Assembly (NCBI GenBank): GCA_004124295.1
Contig: SCKI01000002.1
Location: 186,001-250,000, forward strand
DNA from: Fidelibacterota bacterium
GTDB taxonomy: Bacteria > Fidelibacterota > Marinisomatia > SCGC-AAA003-L08 > TS1B11
Direction: 5' to 3'
Length of the DNA stretch: 64,000 nucleotides
Numbering within the stretch: the first letter of the stretch is position 1; each line of letters opens with the position of its first letter. The notes beneath the pieces are model-generated. The model ran no database searches. It was not told the DNA's origin and saw only the letters and a list, made by a program, of their open reading frames with translations. The translations under genes were made by a program, and so were the position numbers. Below, in pieces: positions 17,096 to 23,951 of this stretch.

Positions 17096-17410
17096 GTGAA
17101 AGTCAAATTTGAATTTGCTCTAGACGCCTCTGTGAAAAAGGAGGGAAAGTGGTATATCGCCTCCTGCAATGCCTTGGACGTACACAGCCAGGGTATGACC
17201 GAAGCAAAGTCGATAAGGAATCTTATTGAGGCCTTAACGCTATTTGTTGAGTCTTGCTGGGAGCGCGGTACGCTTGAGGAAGTATTAAAAATATCGGGAT
17301 TTAAGCCGGTCCCAATATCACGCCTTGAACGAGGCAAATCATCCCAGCACATCGTAAATATACCGCTGCCACTTGCTTCAGACCAGCATGCCCCGGCTCA
17401 CGCCCACTGA
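17096..17410 (+). CDS. HicB-family antitoxin-like protein
   Basis: A 104-aa protein resembling HicB: 'FEFALDASVKKEGKWYIASC' then 'ALDVHSQGMTEAKSIRNLIEAL' follow the partial RNase H-like HicB fold (strand-strand, 'D-V-x-S-Q-G-x-T', then a long helix). The C-terminus ('KPVPISRLERGKSSQHIVNI') is basic and lacks an obvious ribbon-helix-helix or HTH DNA-binding domain. HicB antitoxins neutralise the HicA mRNA interferase. The start is GTG 17096, behind GAGAG. A HicA-like reading follows at once but is damaged, so the antitoxin may be an orphan. Composition is more AT-rich than its neighbours, in line with horizontal gain. Confidence 0.65.
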   Translation: MKVKFEFALDASVKKEGKWYIASCNALDVHSQGMTEAKSIRNLIEALTLFVESCWERGTLEEVLKISGFKPVPISRLERGKSSQHIVNIPLPLASDQHAPAHAH

Positions 17411-17615
17411 TTGACAAACTCAGGTTAAAATATTCGAGGCCGACGGCTTTTCACTTGAACGTGAAAAGGGGAGTCATTTAGTGTACACGAAGCCGGGCGT
17501 CCTCCGGCCCGTAATTATTCCAAAGTATAGGGAGATTGGGAGGGACATTATCAAGGCAAATATGCGCACGGCCGGGATGAGCCGGGCACGATATTTTGAA
17601 TTGCTGAATAAATAG
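17411..17615 (+). pseudogene. HicA-family toxin remnant, N-terminal frame disrupted
   Basis: From about 17421 one frame reads 'QVKIFEADGFSLEREKGSHL' then 'VYTKPGVLRPVIIPKYREIG' and ends '...MSRARYFELLNK' at 17615. This is HicA-like: it contains the catalytic-His motif G-S-H, the basic-Pro strand and the C-terminal helix. That frame has a TGA at 17412-17414 and no ATG/GTG/TTG before the conserved part. A TTG at 17411, directly after the hicB stop, reads 'MTNSG' and then hits TAA; loss of one base near 17423 would join the two. I read this as a single-base frameshift, though use of ATA (17430) as start cannot be excluded. Confidence 0.55.
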
Positions 17616-17940
17616 AAGCTATACTACAGCGAATTTATGGCCAAAGAGGAAGGGCCGCTTTCGCGGCCCTTGATAAACCAACAGTATAGAGTAGGTGGCT
17701 CACCGTCTGAATCCCCCGTCTTTCAAGCCGCATATAGCTCGCCACAGCAAAAATATAGCAAATCAAATTTACTTACCGTCGGTAACTTTCGGCCTACTTG
17801 GCCGAGTATGACGAGCAGAGGCGCTTAAAAATTTTCCCCTTGGTTTGGTTTGACTGGGGCGGCTGGAATTGCATCCACCCGTCGGTGGCGGTGGATACGG
17901 GGTGGTAGCACCGAGCACCATACATAGCGAGCCCGCCCAA
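17616..17940. other. Gene-free stretch with several inverted repeats
   Basis: No gene with a family match was found. AAGGGCCGC (17650-17658) and GCGGCCCTT (17663-17671) form a perfect 9-bp hairpin with a 4-base loop but no T run. Near 17772-17784 lies the palindrome TTACCGTCGGTAA. ATCCACC and GGTGGAT around 17873-17896 form another inverted repeat. These could be transcription ends or operators of the island, or remains of mobile DNA. Confidence 0.4.
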
Positions 17941-18150
17941 TTATCTATGCACACCCCACATCATCAGGTTATTACTTGGGAGCGCTTCGAAGATTTTATT
18001 AAAGAGGGCGGTGAGTTGGTCCGGGTCTCCTGCAATCTCTTTTGATTTGTCATTTTCGATGGTGCTCAAATGCACCTCCAACAATTCGAGTGCAACATCG
18101 AAAGGGTTCCGGCGGGATACCTGGCTTGGTCCTGACTCTCTGCGTTTCAT
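17941..18150 (-). CDS. Hypothetical protein, 69 aa
   Basis: I do not recognise this family. The protein starts with a basic stretch ('MKRRESGPSQVSRRNPFD'), continues with an amphipathic helix ('VALELLEVHLSTIENDKSKE') and a second helix ('DPDQLTALFNKIFEAL'), and ends 'MMWGVHR'. It has no signal peptide or membrane span and looks like a small soluble helical protein. ATG at 18150 is chosen because GGAAG-type sequence precedes it and because the longer reading from 18249 would translate through the hairpin at 18182-18210. It is the only minus-strand gene of the island. Coding status is moderate: the amino-acid pattern is protein-like but no homologue is known to me. Confidence 0.45.
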   Translation of the reverse strand: MKRRESGPSQVSRRNPFDVALELLEVHLSTIENDKSKEIAGDPDQLTALFNKIFEALPSNNLMMWGVHR

Positions 18151-18175
18151 ACTTCCACTTCCTTCGCTTACTGGT

Positions 18176-18210
18176 GAAAAGGAGAAACCCCTCATCGCGA
18201 GGGGCTTCTC
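18176..18210 (-). terminator. Terminator-like hairpin upstream of the 69-aa gene
   Basis: GAGAAACCCCTC (18182-18193) and GAGGGGCTTCTC (18199-18210) pair over 12 bp with one mismatch and a 5-base loop. On the minus strand the stem is followed by CTTTTC. It may end a transcript coming from the right or act as an attenuator for the 69-aa gene. Confidence 0.45.
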
Positions 18211-18681
18211 AAATGCGGGGCTGTAACATCCGGCTGCTATGGATTCCAACCCATAGGGTCGGGTGTTCCAACAATTCTCACAGCGGGGCTGGGTGTTCCT
18301 GGCGATAGAGGCTTTACAAATCGTCTAGCTGGAAAACCAGATGAGGATGCCAAGCATGTCCTCCAGGCCAATCCGTTTATGACTGCCCTGCCGGTCAAGG
18401 AGCAACGTTCCCGATACTTTCGATAACATCAATCTACAGTATTGGGCCTCCACTGACCGTTAGGCCCGCATATCCCAGAAAATTGGACATGAATCTGCCC
18501 TCCTTTCATGGGTTATTTCAAGGAACCCCGCTCATGAAAGCGGAGACATACCAAATGTAGTGATAATTCCGTGCAAGCCGCAACATGTTATATAGTTTTT
18601 GAGATTCCCCCTTTTGCTCTGTCTCGCTCAGCCCCTTTTCAGGTGCCCAATTCCGCTCGCATGCCCCAGACCCCATTTCCC
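18211..18681. other. Intergenic stretch before mraZ, possible gene remnant
   Basis: A plus-strand frame stays open from about 18177 to the TAA at 18424-18426 and ends '...NPFMTALPVKEQRSRYFR', which looks protein-like, but it has no plausible start codon and crosses the hairpin. It may be a decayed C-terminus. CTTTCATG (18503-18510) and CATGAAAG (18533-18540) form an inverted repeat. No tRNA, IS end or complete gene was found. Confidence 0.35.
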
Positions 18682-18728
18682 TTGACATCCGTGGGTAAAA
18701 CAGGTACGTTTGTGGGTAGAAGTGGGTA
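18682..18728 (+). promoter_or_regulatory. mraZ/dcw promoter with three MraZ boxes
   Basis: TTGACA (18682-18687) is a consensus -35; the matching -10 would be the weak TACGTT at 18705-18710. GTGGGTA occurs three times: 18691-18697, 18712-18718 and 18722-18728, spaced 21 and 10 bases. MraZ is known to bind tandem T-G-G-G-N repeats with a 10-base period in its own promoter, so this is very probably the autoregulatory operator of the dcw cluster, with one box inside the promoter spacer and two over the start region. A degenerate middle box (AGGTACG, 18702-18708) would complete the 10-base rhythm. Confidence 0.8.
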
Positions 18729-18792
18729 AATAACCCTTAATCTGAAAAAAAACAGTGCGACGGGGGACCGTTTTACCGGCAGGTAAACGATT

Positions 18793-19254
18793 TTGGATAC
18801 GACCGGCAATTCATTCACGGGCAGCTACAGCTATACGCTGGATGCCAAGGGACGGGTCAATATCCCGGCCAAAATGCGCAAGTCCCTGGACCCGGCCAGC
18901 GATAGCACTTTTGTGGCCACCCGGGGGTCCGACCCCTGCATTATCCTCTATCCGGCCACCGTCTGGAAGCAGGTGGAGGCCAAGTTTATCGCCCTGAACA
19001 AGGGCAAGGCCCTCAACCGCCACTTCACCCGGAATTTCGTCCGCCATGCCGAGGCAGTGCAGTACGACAGCCAGGGACGGGTGGCGCTCCCGGCGGGCCT
19101 CATCGAGTTCGGCGGCATCGGGAAAAATGTCGAGATCGTCGGCATGATCGACCGCATCGAAATCTGGGATCCCCAGCGCCTGCAGGAGATGGAAAGCCGC
19201 TTTGCCGGCCGGGAGGACGAACTGGAGGCCATTGCCAATGAAATCGACCTTTAA
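18793..19254 (+). CDS. mraZ: Transcriptional regulator MraZ
   Basis: MraZ is a double SpoVT/AbrB-fold DNA-binding protein that represses its own dcw promoter; it forms ring-shaped oligomers. The 153-aa protein has two copies of the domain, each with the D-x-x-G-R motif: 'YTLDAKGRVNIPAKMRKSL' near the start and 'VQYDSQGRVALPAGLIEF' in the second half. The start is TTG 18793 with a weak AGGT upstream; the first ATG is internal to the domain. Three GTGGGTA boxes lie upstream. Its stop overlaps the rsmH start (TAATG). Confidence 0.95.
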   Translation: MDTTGNSFTGSYSYTLDAKGRVNIPAKMRKSLDPASDSTFVATRGSDPCIILYPATVWKQVEAKFIALNKGKALNRHFTRNFVRHAEAVQYDSQGRVALPAGLIEFGGIGKNVEIVGMIDRIEIWDPQRLQEMESRFAGREDELEAIANEIDL

Positions 19255-20204
19255 TGGCCGCCCGGCCGCAGGGGTCGGACGCCCTGCACAGTCCGGTGAT
19301 GGTGGCGCAGGTGCTGGACGGCCTGCTTACCGACCTGGGCGGCTTCTACGTCGACGGGACCGTGGGGTTGGGGGGCCACACTCAGGCGCTGCTGGAGCGG
19401 CTGGCCCCGGCCGGGAGGGTCCTCGGACTTGAACTCGATCCCGCAGCTTTCGATATCGCCAGCGCAAACCTGGCCGGCAGCGGGAAGCGTCTCCTGCTGC
19501 GCCGGACCTCCTACGCCGAACTGTCCCGCCTGCTGCCGGAGCTCGGTGTGACCCACTGCAACGGCCTGCTGCTCGATCTGGGACTCTCCTCCTTCACCCT
19601 CGAGCGGAGCGGCCGCGGCTTCAGCTTCCAGACTGACGAACCCCTGGACATGCGCTTCGATTCCGGGCAGGGACAGCCCCTGGCCACGCGCCTGGGCAGC
19701 TGGAGCCGGGACGAGATCGCCGGCATCCTGCGCCAATATGGCGAGGAACGGAGGGCCGGGGCCATCGCCAAGGCCATCCACGCCGCAGCCGCAGAGGGGT
19801 CCCTGGTGACCTCCGGCGCTCTGGCGGCCGCCGTGCGGACGGTGGTCTGGGGTGACCAGGCCAGCGGAACTCTGGCCCGGGTCTTCCAGGCCTTCCGCAT
19901 CAAGATTAACGACGAGCTGGCCGTGCTGGAGAAATTCCTGCCGCAGATTCCGGCCCTGCTGGCCAGCGGGGCCCGGGCCGCCATCATCTCCTTTCACTCC
20001 CTGGAAGACCGCCTCGTAAAGCGTTTCATCGCCGCCGAATCGAAGGACTGCATTTGTCCCCCGGAGTTGCCGGTCTGCCGGTGCGGACACACGGCGACGG
20101 TGCGCGCGGTGAACAAGAAACCGCTGACCCCGTCCCCGGAAGAACTCGACCGCAACCCCCGCAGCCGTTCGGCGAAGCTGCGTATCTTCGAGCGGCTGCC
20201 GTGA
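19254..20204 (+). CDS. rsmH: 16S rRNA m4C1402 methyltransferase
   Basis: RsmH (MraW) methylates N4 of C1402 in the 30S decoding centre using S-adenosylmethionine. The 316-aa protein has the cofactor motif 'YVDGTVGLGGHTQALLERL', 'LLLDLGLSSFTLE' (usual L-D-L-G-V/L-S-S), 'GFSFQTDEPLDMRFD', 'RVFQAFRIKINDEL' and 'AIISFHSLEDRLVKRF'. A Cys-rich C-terminal loop ('CICPPELPVCRCG') is also typical. The start overlaps mraZ. Normal length and normal place in the cluster. Confidence 0.98.
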   Translation: MAARPQGSDALHSPVMVAQVLDGLLTDLGGFYVDGTVGLGGHTQALLERLAPAGRVLGLELDPAAFDIASANLAGSGKRLLLRRTSYAELSRLLPELGVTHCNGLLLDLGLSSFTLERSGRGFSFQTDEPLDMRFDSGQGQPLATRLGSWSRDEIAGILRQYGEERRAGAIAKAIHAAAAEGSLVTSGALAAAVRTVVWGDQASGTLARVFQAFRIKINDELAVLEKFLPQIPALLASGARAAIISFHSLEDRLVKRFIAAESKDCICPPELPVCRCGHTATVRAVNKKPLTPSPEELDRNPRSRSAKLRIFERLP

Positions 20205-20539
20205 CCAGCATCCGGCGCGGCTCCCCCGATTTACTGCGGCGGCGCAGCAGCATCGGGCAGGCCCCCTCCCTGGCCGCCTTTTTCTTCTGGACCACCTTTC
20301 TGGTGACCGCCGCCATCGCCTATCTGTGGGTCTACAACCAGAATGATGTGCTGGCGGCCCATATCGTGGGGCAACAGACCCGCATCGCGGAACTGGAGAA
20401 TACCAACCAGGACCTGCAGGTGGCCATTGACCAGCTTTCGCAGATCGACCGCATCACGCGCATCGCCCGCACCGATCTGGGGATGGTGGCCCCGCCCGCC
20501 GAATCCCTCATCGTCTACCTGCCCGAGCCGCCGCGATGA
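20201..20539 (+). CDS. ftsL: Cell division protein FtsL-like
   Basis: A 112-aa bitopic protein: a short basic cytoplasmic end ('RRGSPDLLRRRSS'), one transmembrane helix ('LAAFFFWTTFLVTAAIAYLWV', about residues 25-45) and a periplasmic heptad-repeat coiled coil ('QQTRIAELENTNQDLQVAI', then 'QIDRITRIARTDLGM'). FtsL/FtsB-type proteins bridge FtsQ and the FtsWI synthase. GTG 20201 overlaps the rsmH stop and gives the expected size; the longer in-frame reading upstream lies within rsmH. Identification rests on position and topology since sequence conservation is low. Confidence 0.9.
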   Translation: MTSIRRGSPDLLRRRSSIGQAPSLAAFFFWTTFLVTAAIAYLWVYNQNDVLAAHIVGQQTRIAELENTNQDLQVAIDQLSQIDRITRIARTDLGMVAPPAESLIVYLPEPPR

Positions 20540-22494
20540 CCCGCCGCTACCATATGCACCGGCCGAGGATTCTTTTGGTCAACCTGATTTTCGGGGCCAT
20601 GCTCGTGTCCATTATCGGCAAGCTGTTCATCATCCAGGTCACCGACCACCACATTTACCGCCAGCAGGCCCTGCGCCAGGGCACCGAGGTAGAGATCGAG
20701 CCGGCCCGGCGGGGACAGATCGTCGACCGCAACGGCCGGCCGATGACGATCAATGTGGTCAACTACTCCTTTGCCGCCGATCCCCAGGTGCTGGAAGAGA
20801 GCCAGCGCATGGCCCGGTTGCTGTCGGCGGCGTTGGGCGGCGGCCCCGGCAAATACCTGGAGAAGCTGCGCAGTGATCGCTCGTTCGTCTGGCTGGAGCG
20901 GAATGTCAGCCGGGCGGCCGCCGCCAGCCTGCTGGGCCTGAACATGCGCGGTTTCATGGTCCGGCCCCAGGTGCACCGCAACTATCCCTACGGCCCCATC
21001 GCCGGCCCGGTCCTGGGCATGACCGATGTGGACAATAACGGCATCTCGGGCCTGGAGCTGGCCTACGACGGCTATCTCCGGGGCGAGACCAACCGGCTGC
21101 TGCTGCGGCGGGACGCCAAGGGCCGGGTCCTGCCCCGCCCGGACGACCTTTTCCGGCCGCCCAACACCGGCGCGGAGATTCAACTTTCCATAGACATTGA
21201 ATATCAAGCCATCTTCCAGGAGGAAATGGCCCGTGCCGCCGAGCGCCTGGGGGCTAAGTCCATCAACGGCGTGCTCGTGGATCCCCGCAGCGGCGAGATT
21301 CTGGCCCTGGCACAGGTGCCCAGTTTCGATGCCAACGGGGCCCCCGCAGCGGCCCAGGCGAGCCACCGGCCGCTGGCTATCACCGACATGTACGAACCGG
21401 GGTCCATTCTGAAGGTGGTGACGGCCATTGCGGCCCTGGAGGAGGGACTCTTCGCTCCCGGGGACACCCTCAGCGTTGAGGGCGGCAAGTGGAACTATTA
21501 CAACCTGGTCATCGAAGACACCTATCCCCACGACCGGCTCACCCTGGCGGAAGTGCTGGCCTACTCCAGCAATATCGGTATCATCAAGGTGGCCGAGACG
21601 CTGGGCAAGCAAACCCTGTACCACTACAGTTGCCAGCTCGGTCTCGGCGCCCGCACCGGCATCGGCTTGCCGGGGGAATCGCCGGGAATCCTGCGGCCGC
21701 CTCAGCAGTGGAGCGCCATCTCCACCGGAGAAATCGCCATGGGGCAGGAGATCGGCGTCACCTCCCTGCAGATGGCCATGATCTACAGCGCCATTGCCAA
21801 TGGCGGCCTGCTGATGAAGCCGCGTCTGGTCACCCGGATTCGTGCCGCTGACGGGTCGGAGGAGCTGCGGCCGCCCCAGATTATCCGCCGGGTGGCATCC
21901 CCCCGGACCATGGCCCGGCTGCGGAAAATGCTCAAGGCAGCGGTCGACATGGGCACCGCTTCGACGGCCCAGCTGCCCGGCTATGCCATGGCCGGCAAAA
22001 CCGGCACGGCGCAGAAGTTTGTGGATGGAAAATACTCGGACACCGAATTTGTCTCCACCTTCGCCGCCCTGTTTCCCGCCGACCGGCCCCGGCTCGTGGC
22101 GGTGGTGGCGGTTGACCAGCCGGCTTACGGCTCCCATTTCGGCAGCCAGGCGGCCGCGCCTATCGTCCGCAACACCATCCGCCGGATCCTCAATCTGGAG
22201 GACAATCACTATATCCCCCCGGCTGGGAAGCAGTCTCCGGCCAGCGACCCCCGGCCCCGGTTGGCTCTGCCGGACTCCCCGGCGGCAGCGGAGCCCCGGG
22301 CCATAGCCGGCCTGGTGCCCGATTTCAAGGGCTACTCGCTGCGCGCGGCCCTGAAACTGGCCCGCCGGACCGGGGTTGACCTCAGAGTGACCGGCTCGGG
22401 CCGGGTCGTCAAGCAGTCCCTCAAGGCCGGCACGCCGCTTCAGGATGGGACCGATTGTCTGCTGACCCTGGCAGGCGAGGAATTGGCCCGGTGA
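20536..22494 (+). CDS. ftsI: Septal peptidoglycan transpeptidase (PBP2B/FtsI type) with C-terminal PASTA domain
   Basis: Class B penicillin-binding protein cross-linking septal peptidoglycan. The 652-aa protein has an N-terminal membrane anchor (about 15-37), the dimerisation domain beginning 'EIEPARRGQIVDRNGRPM', and the transpeptidase domain with S-x-x-K at Ser290 ('YEPGSILKV'), S-x-N at 344-346 ('YSSNIG') and K-T-G at 488-490 ('AGKTGTAQKF'). A single PASTA domain ('VPDFKGYSLRAALKLARRT' onward) ends the protein, an arrangement like SpoVD/FtsI of Firmicutes and many FCB bacteria. It overlaps ftsL by four bases and murE by one. Confidence 0.96.
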   Translation: MTRRYHMHRPRILLVNLIFGAMLVSIIGKLFIIQVTDHHIYRQQALRQGTEVEIEPARRGQIVDRNGRPMTINVVNYSFAADPQVLEESQRMARLLSAALGGGPGKYLEKLRSDRSFVWLERNVSRAAAASLLGLNMRGFMVRPQVHRNYPYGPIAGPVLGMTDVDNNGISGLELAYDGYLRGETNRLLLRRDAKGRVLPRPDDLFRPPNTGAEIQLSIDIEYQAIFQEEMARAAERLGAKSINGVLVDPRSGEILALAQVPSFDANGAPAAAQASHRPLAITDMYEPGSILKVVTAIAALEEGLFAPGDTLSVEGGKWNYYNLVIEDTYPHDRLTLAEVLAYSSNIGIIKVAETLGKQTLYHYSCQLGLGARTGIGLPGESPGILRPPQQWSAISTGEIAMGQEIGVTSLQMAMIYSAIANGGLLMKPRLVTRIRAADGSEELRPPQIIRRVASPRTMARLRKMLKAAVDMGTASTAQLPGYAMAGKTGTAQKFVDGKYSDTEFVSTFAALFPADRPRLVAVVAVDQPAYGSHFGSQAAAPIVRNTIRRILNLEDNHYIPPAGKQSPASDPRPRLALPDSPAAAEPRAIAGLVPDFKGYSLRAALKLARRTGVDLRVTGSGRVVKQSLKAGTPLQDGTDCLLTLAGEELAR

Positions 22495-23951
22495 TGGCGT
22501 TGGCAGAGGTCATGGCCGGTATCGACGTTGGGACCAAGCTGCCCGATATTGCCGTTGCCGGACTGACCCACGACTCCCGGCAGGTGGCCGCCGGGTTCGT
22601 CTTCCTGGCACTCCCCGGACTGAACGCCGATGGCATGGATTTCATCCCCCAGGCGGTGGCATTGGGAGCGGCGGCGGTGGTCGGCGGCACAAAAGATATT
22701 TCCGGGGGCGCTACGGCCCCGGGCCCGGTGCCTTATATCCCGGTGGCCGATCCCCGGGCAGCTTACTCCCGCATGGCGGCCAACTTCTACGGACATCCCA
22801 GCCGCAGCATGACCACCGTGGGCATCACCGGCACCAACGGCAAGACCACCACTGCCGCGCTCGTTGCCGCCATCCTGGAGGCCGCCGGCATACCGGCTGC
22901 TACTCTCGGTACCTTGGGCGTCAAGTGGAACGGCAAGACTCTGCATACCGGCTTCACCACCCCCGACGCAGGTCTCCTGCACAGTCTTCTGGCCGATCTG
23001 AAAAGTGCCGGCCGCAAGGGGGTCGTGATGGAGATGTCCTCCCATGCCCTCGACCAGCAGCGCTCAGCCGATGTGGAGCTCGATGTGGCCCTGTTCACGA
23101 ACCTGACGCCGGAGCACCTCGACTACCACGGCAGCATGGCCGCCTACCAGGAGGCCAAACTGCGCCTGTTCCGGCAGCTGGCCCCCGCTGGGACCGCCAT
23201 CGTCAACCTGGATGATGCCGCCGCCGAAAATTTTATGGCCGCCGCCCCGGCGAAAGTCCTGACTTACGGCCTCGATCCTGCCGCCGATCTGCAGGTGACC
23301 AATTTCGGCCTCAACCTGGAGCGGACCGTGGCCGGCCTGCGCTTCGGCGAGCAGTCCTTTGCCATCGAAAGCCACCTGGTGGGCAGCTACAACCTGATGA
23401 ACATTCTCGGCGCAGTGCTGGCCGGTCTGGCCCTGGATCTGCCCATTGATGCCATTCGCCAGGGGATCGCCGATGTGGTGACGGTGCCGGGACGGCTGGA
23501 GCGCATCAGTTCCGCGGCCCCCGGGATGGTGCTGATCGACTACGCCCACACTCCCGATGCCTATTCGAAGGTGTTGGGGACCCTCCGGGACCTGACCCCG
23601 GCCGGGACCCGGCTGGTGCTCGTGTTTGGCTGTGGCGGCGACCGCGACAGGTCCAAACGGCCGGAAATGGCCCGCATTGCCGAGCGTTATGCCGAGCGCA
23701 TCATCATCACCTCCGACAATCCCCGCAACGAGCCGCTGGAGCAGATCAATGCCGATATCCTGGCCGGCTTCAGCGGTCAAAGGCACAGCGTGATTCCTGA
23801 TCGTAGCGCGGCCCTGCACACGGCCCTGGGCGAGATGACGCCGGAAACCGTGCTGCTGATTCTGGGCAAGGGCCGGGAGAATTACGAGTGGATCGGCACG
23901 GAGAAAGTGCCCCATGATGATGTGGCCATTATCGAGAATTACAAGGCATGA
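22494..23951 (+). CDS. murE: UDP-MurNAc-tripeptide synthetase
   Basis: MurE adds the third amino acid to UDP-MurNAc-L-Ala-D-Glu in the cytoplasm. The 485-aa protein has the N-terminal UDP-binding domain with 'LTHDSRQVAAGFVFLALPG', the ATP loop 'GITGTNGKTTTAALVAAIL', 'TTPDAGLLHSLLADL', 'MEMSSHALDQQR', and the C-terminal 'DNPRNEPLEQI'. The D-N-P-R motif indicates specificity for meso-diaminopimelate rather than lysine. ATG 22494 (TGATG overlap with ftsI) is preferred; GTG 22491 is also in frame. Normal length and position. Confidence 0.97.
   Translation: MALAEVMAGIDVGTKLPDIAVAGLTHDSRQVAAGFVFLALPGLNADGMDFIPQAVALGAAAVVGGTKDISGGATAPGPVPYIPVADPRAAYSRMAANFYGHPSRSMTTVGITGTNGKTTTAALVAAILEAAGIPAATLGTLGVKWNGKTLHTGFTTPDAGLLHSLLADLKSAGRKGVVMEMSSHALDQQRSADVELDVALFTNLTPEHLDYHGSMAAYQEAKLRLFRQLAPAGTAIVNLDDAAAENFMAAAPAKVLTYGLDPAADLQVTNFGLNLERTVAGLRFGEQSFAIESHLVGSYNLMNILGAVLAGLALDLPIDAIRQGIADVVTVPGRLERISSAAPGMVLIDYAHTPDAYSKVLGTLRDLTPAGTRLVLVFGCGGDRDRSKRPEMARIAERYAERIIITSDNPRNEPLEQINADILAGFSGQRHSVIPDRSAALHTALGEMTPETVLLILGKGRENYEWIGTEKVPHDDVAIIENYKA

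Noticed and set aside
16954-17352. A 132-codon minus-strand frame over the hicB-like gene
   Set aside because: No family resemblance, no ribosome binding site, and it overlaps the HicB-like protein antisense.
18177-18426. Open plus-strand frame ending in a protein-like segment
   Set aside because: No usable start codon, crosses a terminator-like hairpin and overlaps the start of the minus-strand small gene region; kept only as a possible remnant.
20515-22209. A 564-codon antisense frame over ftsI
   Set aside because: Low-complexity Gly/Gln/His-rich shadow of a well-supported gene.
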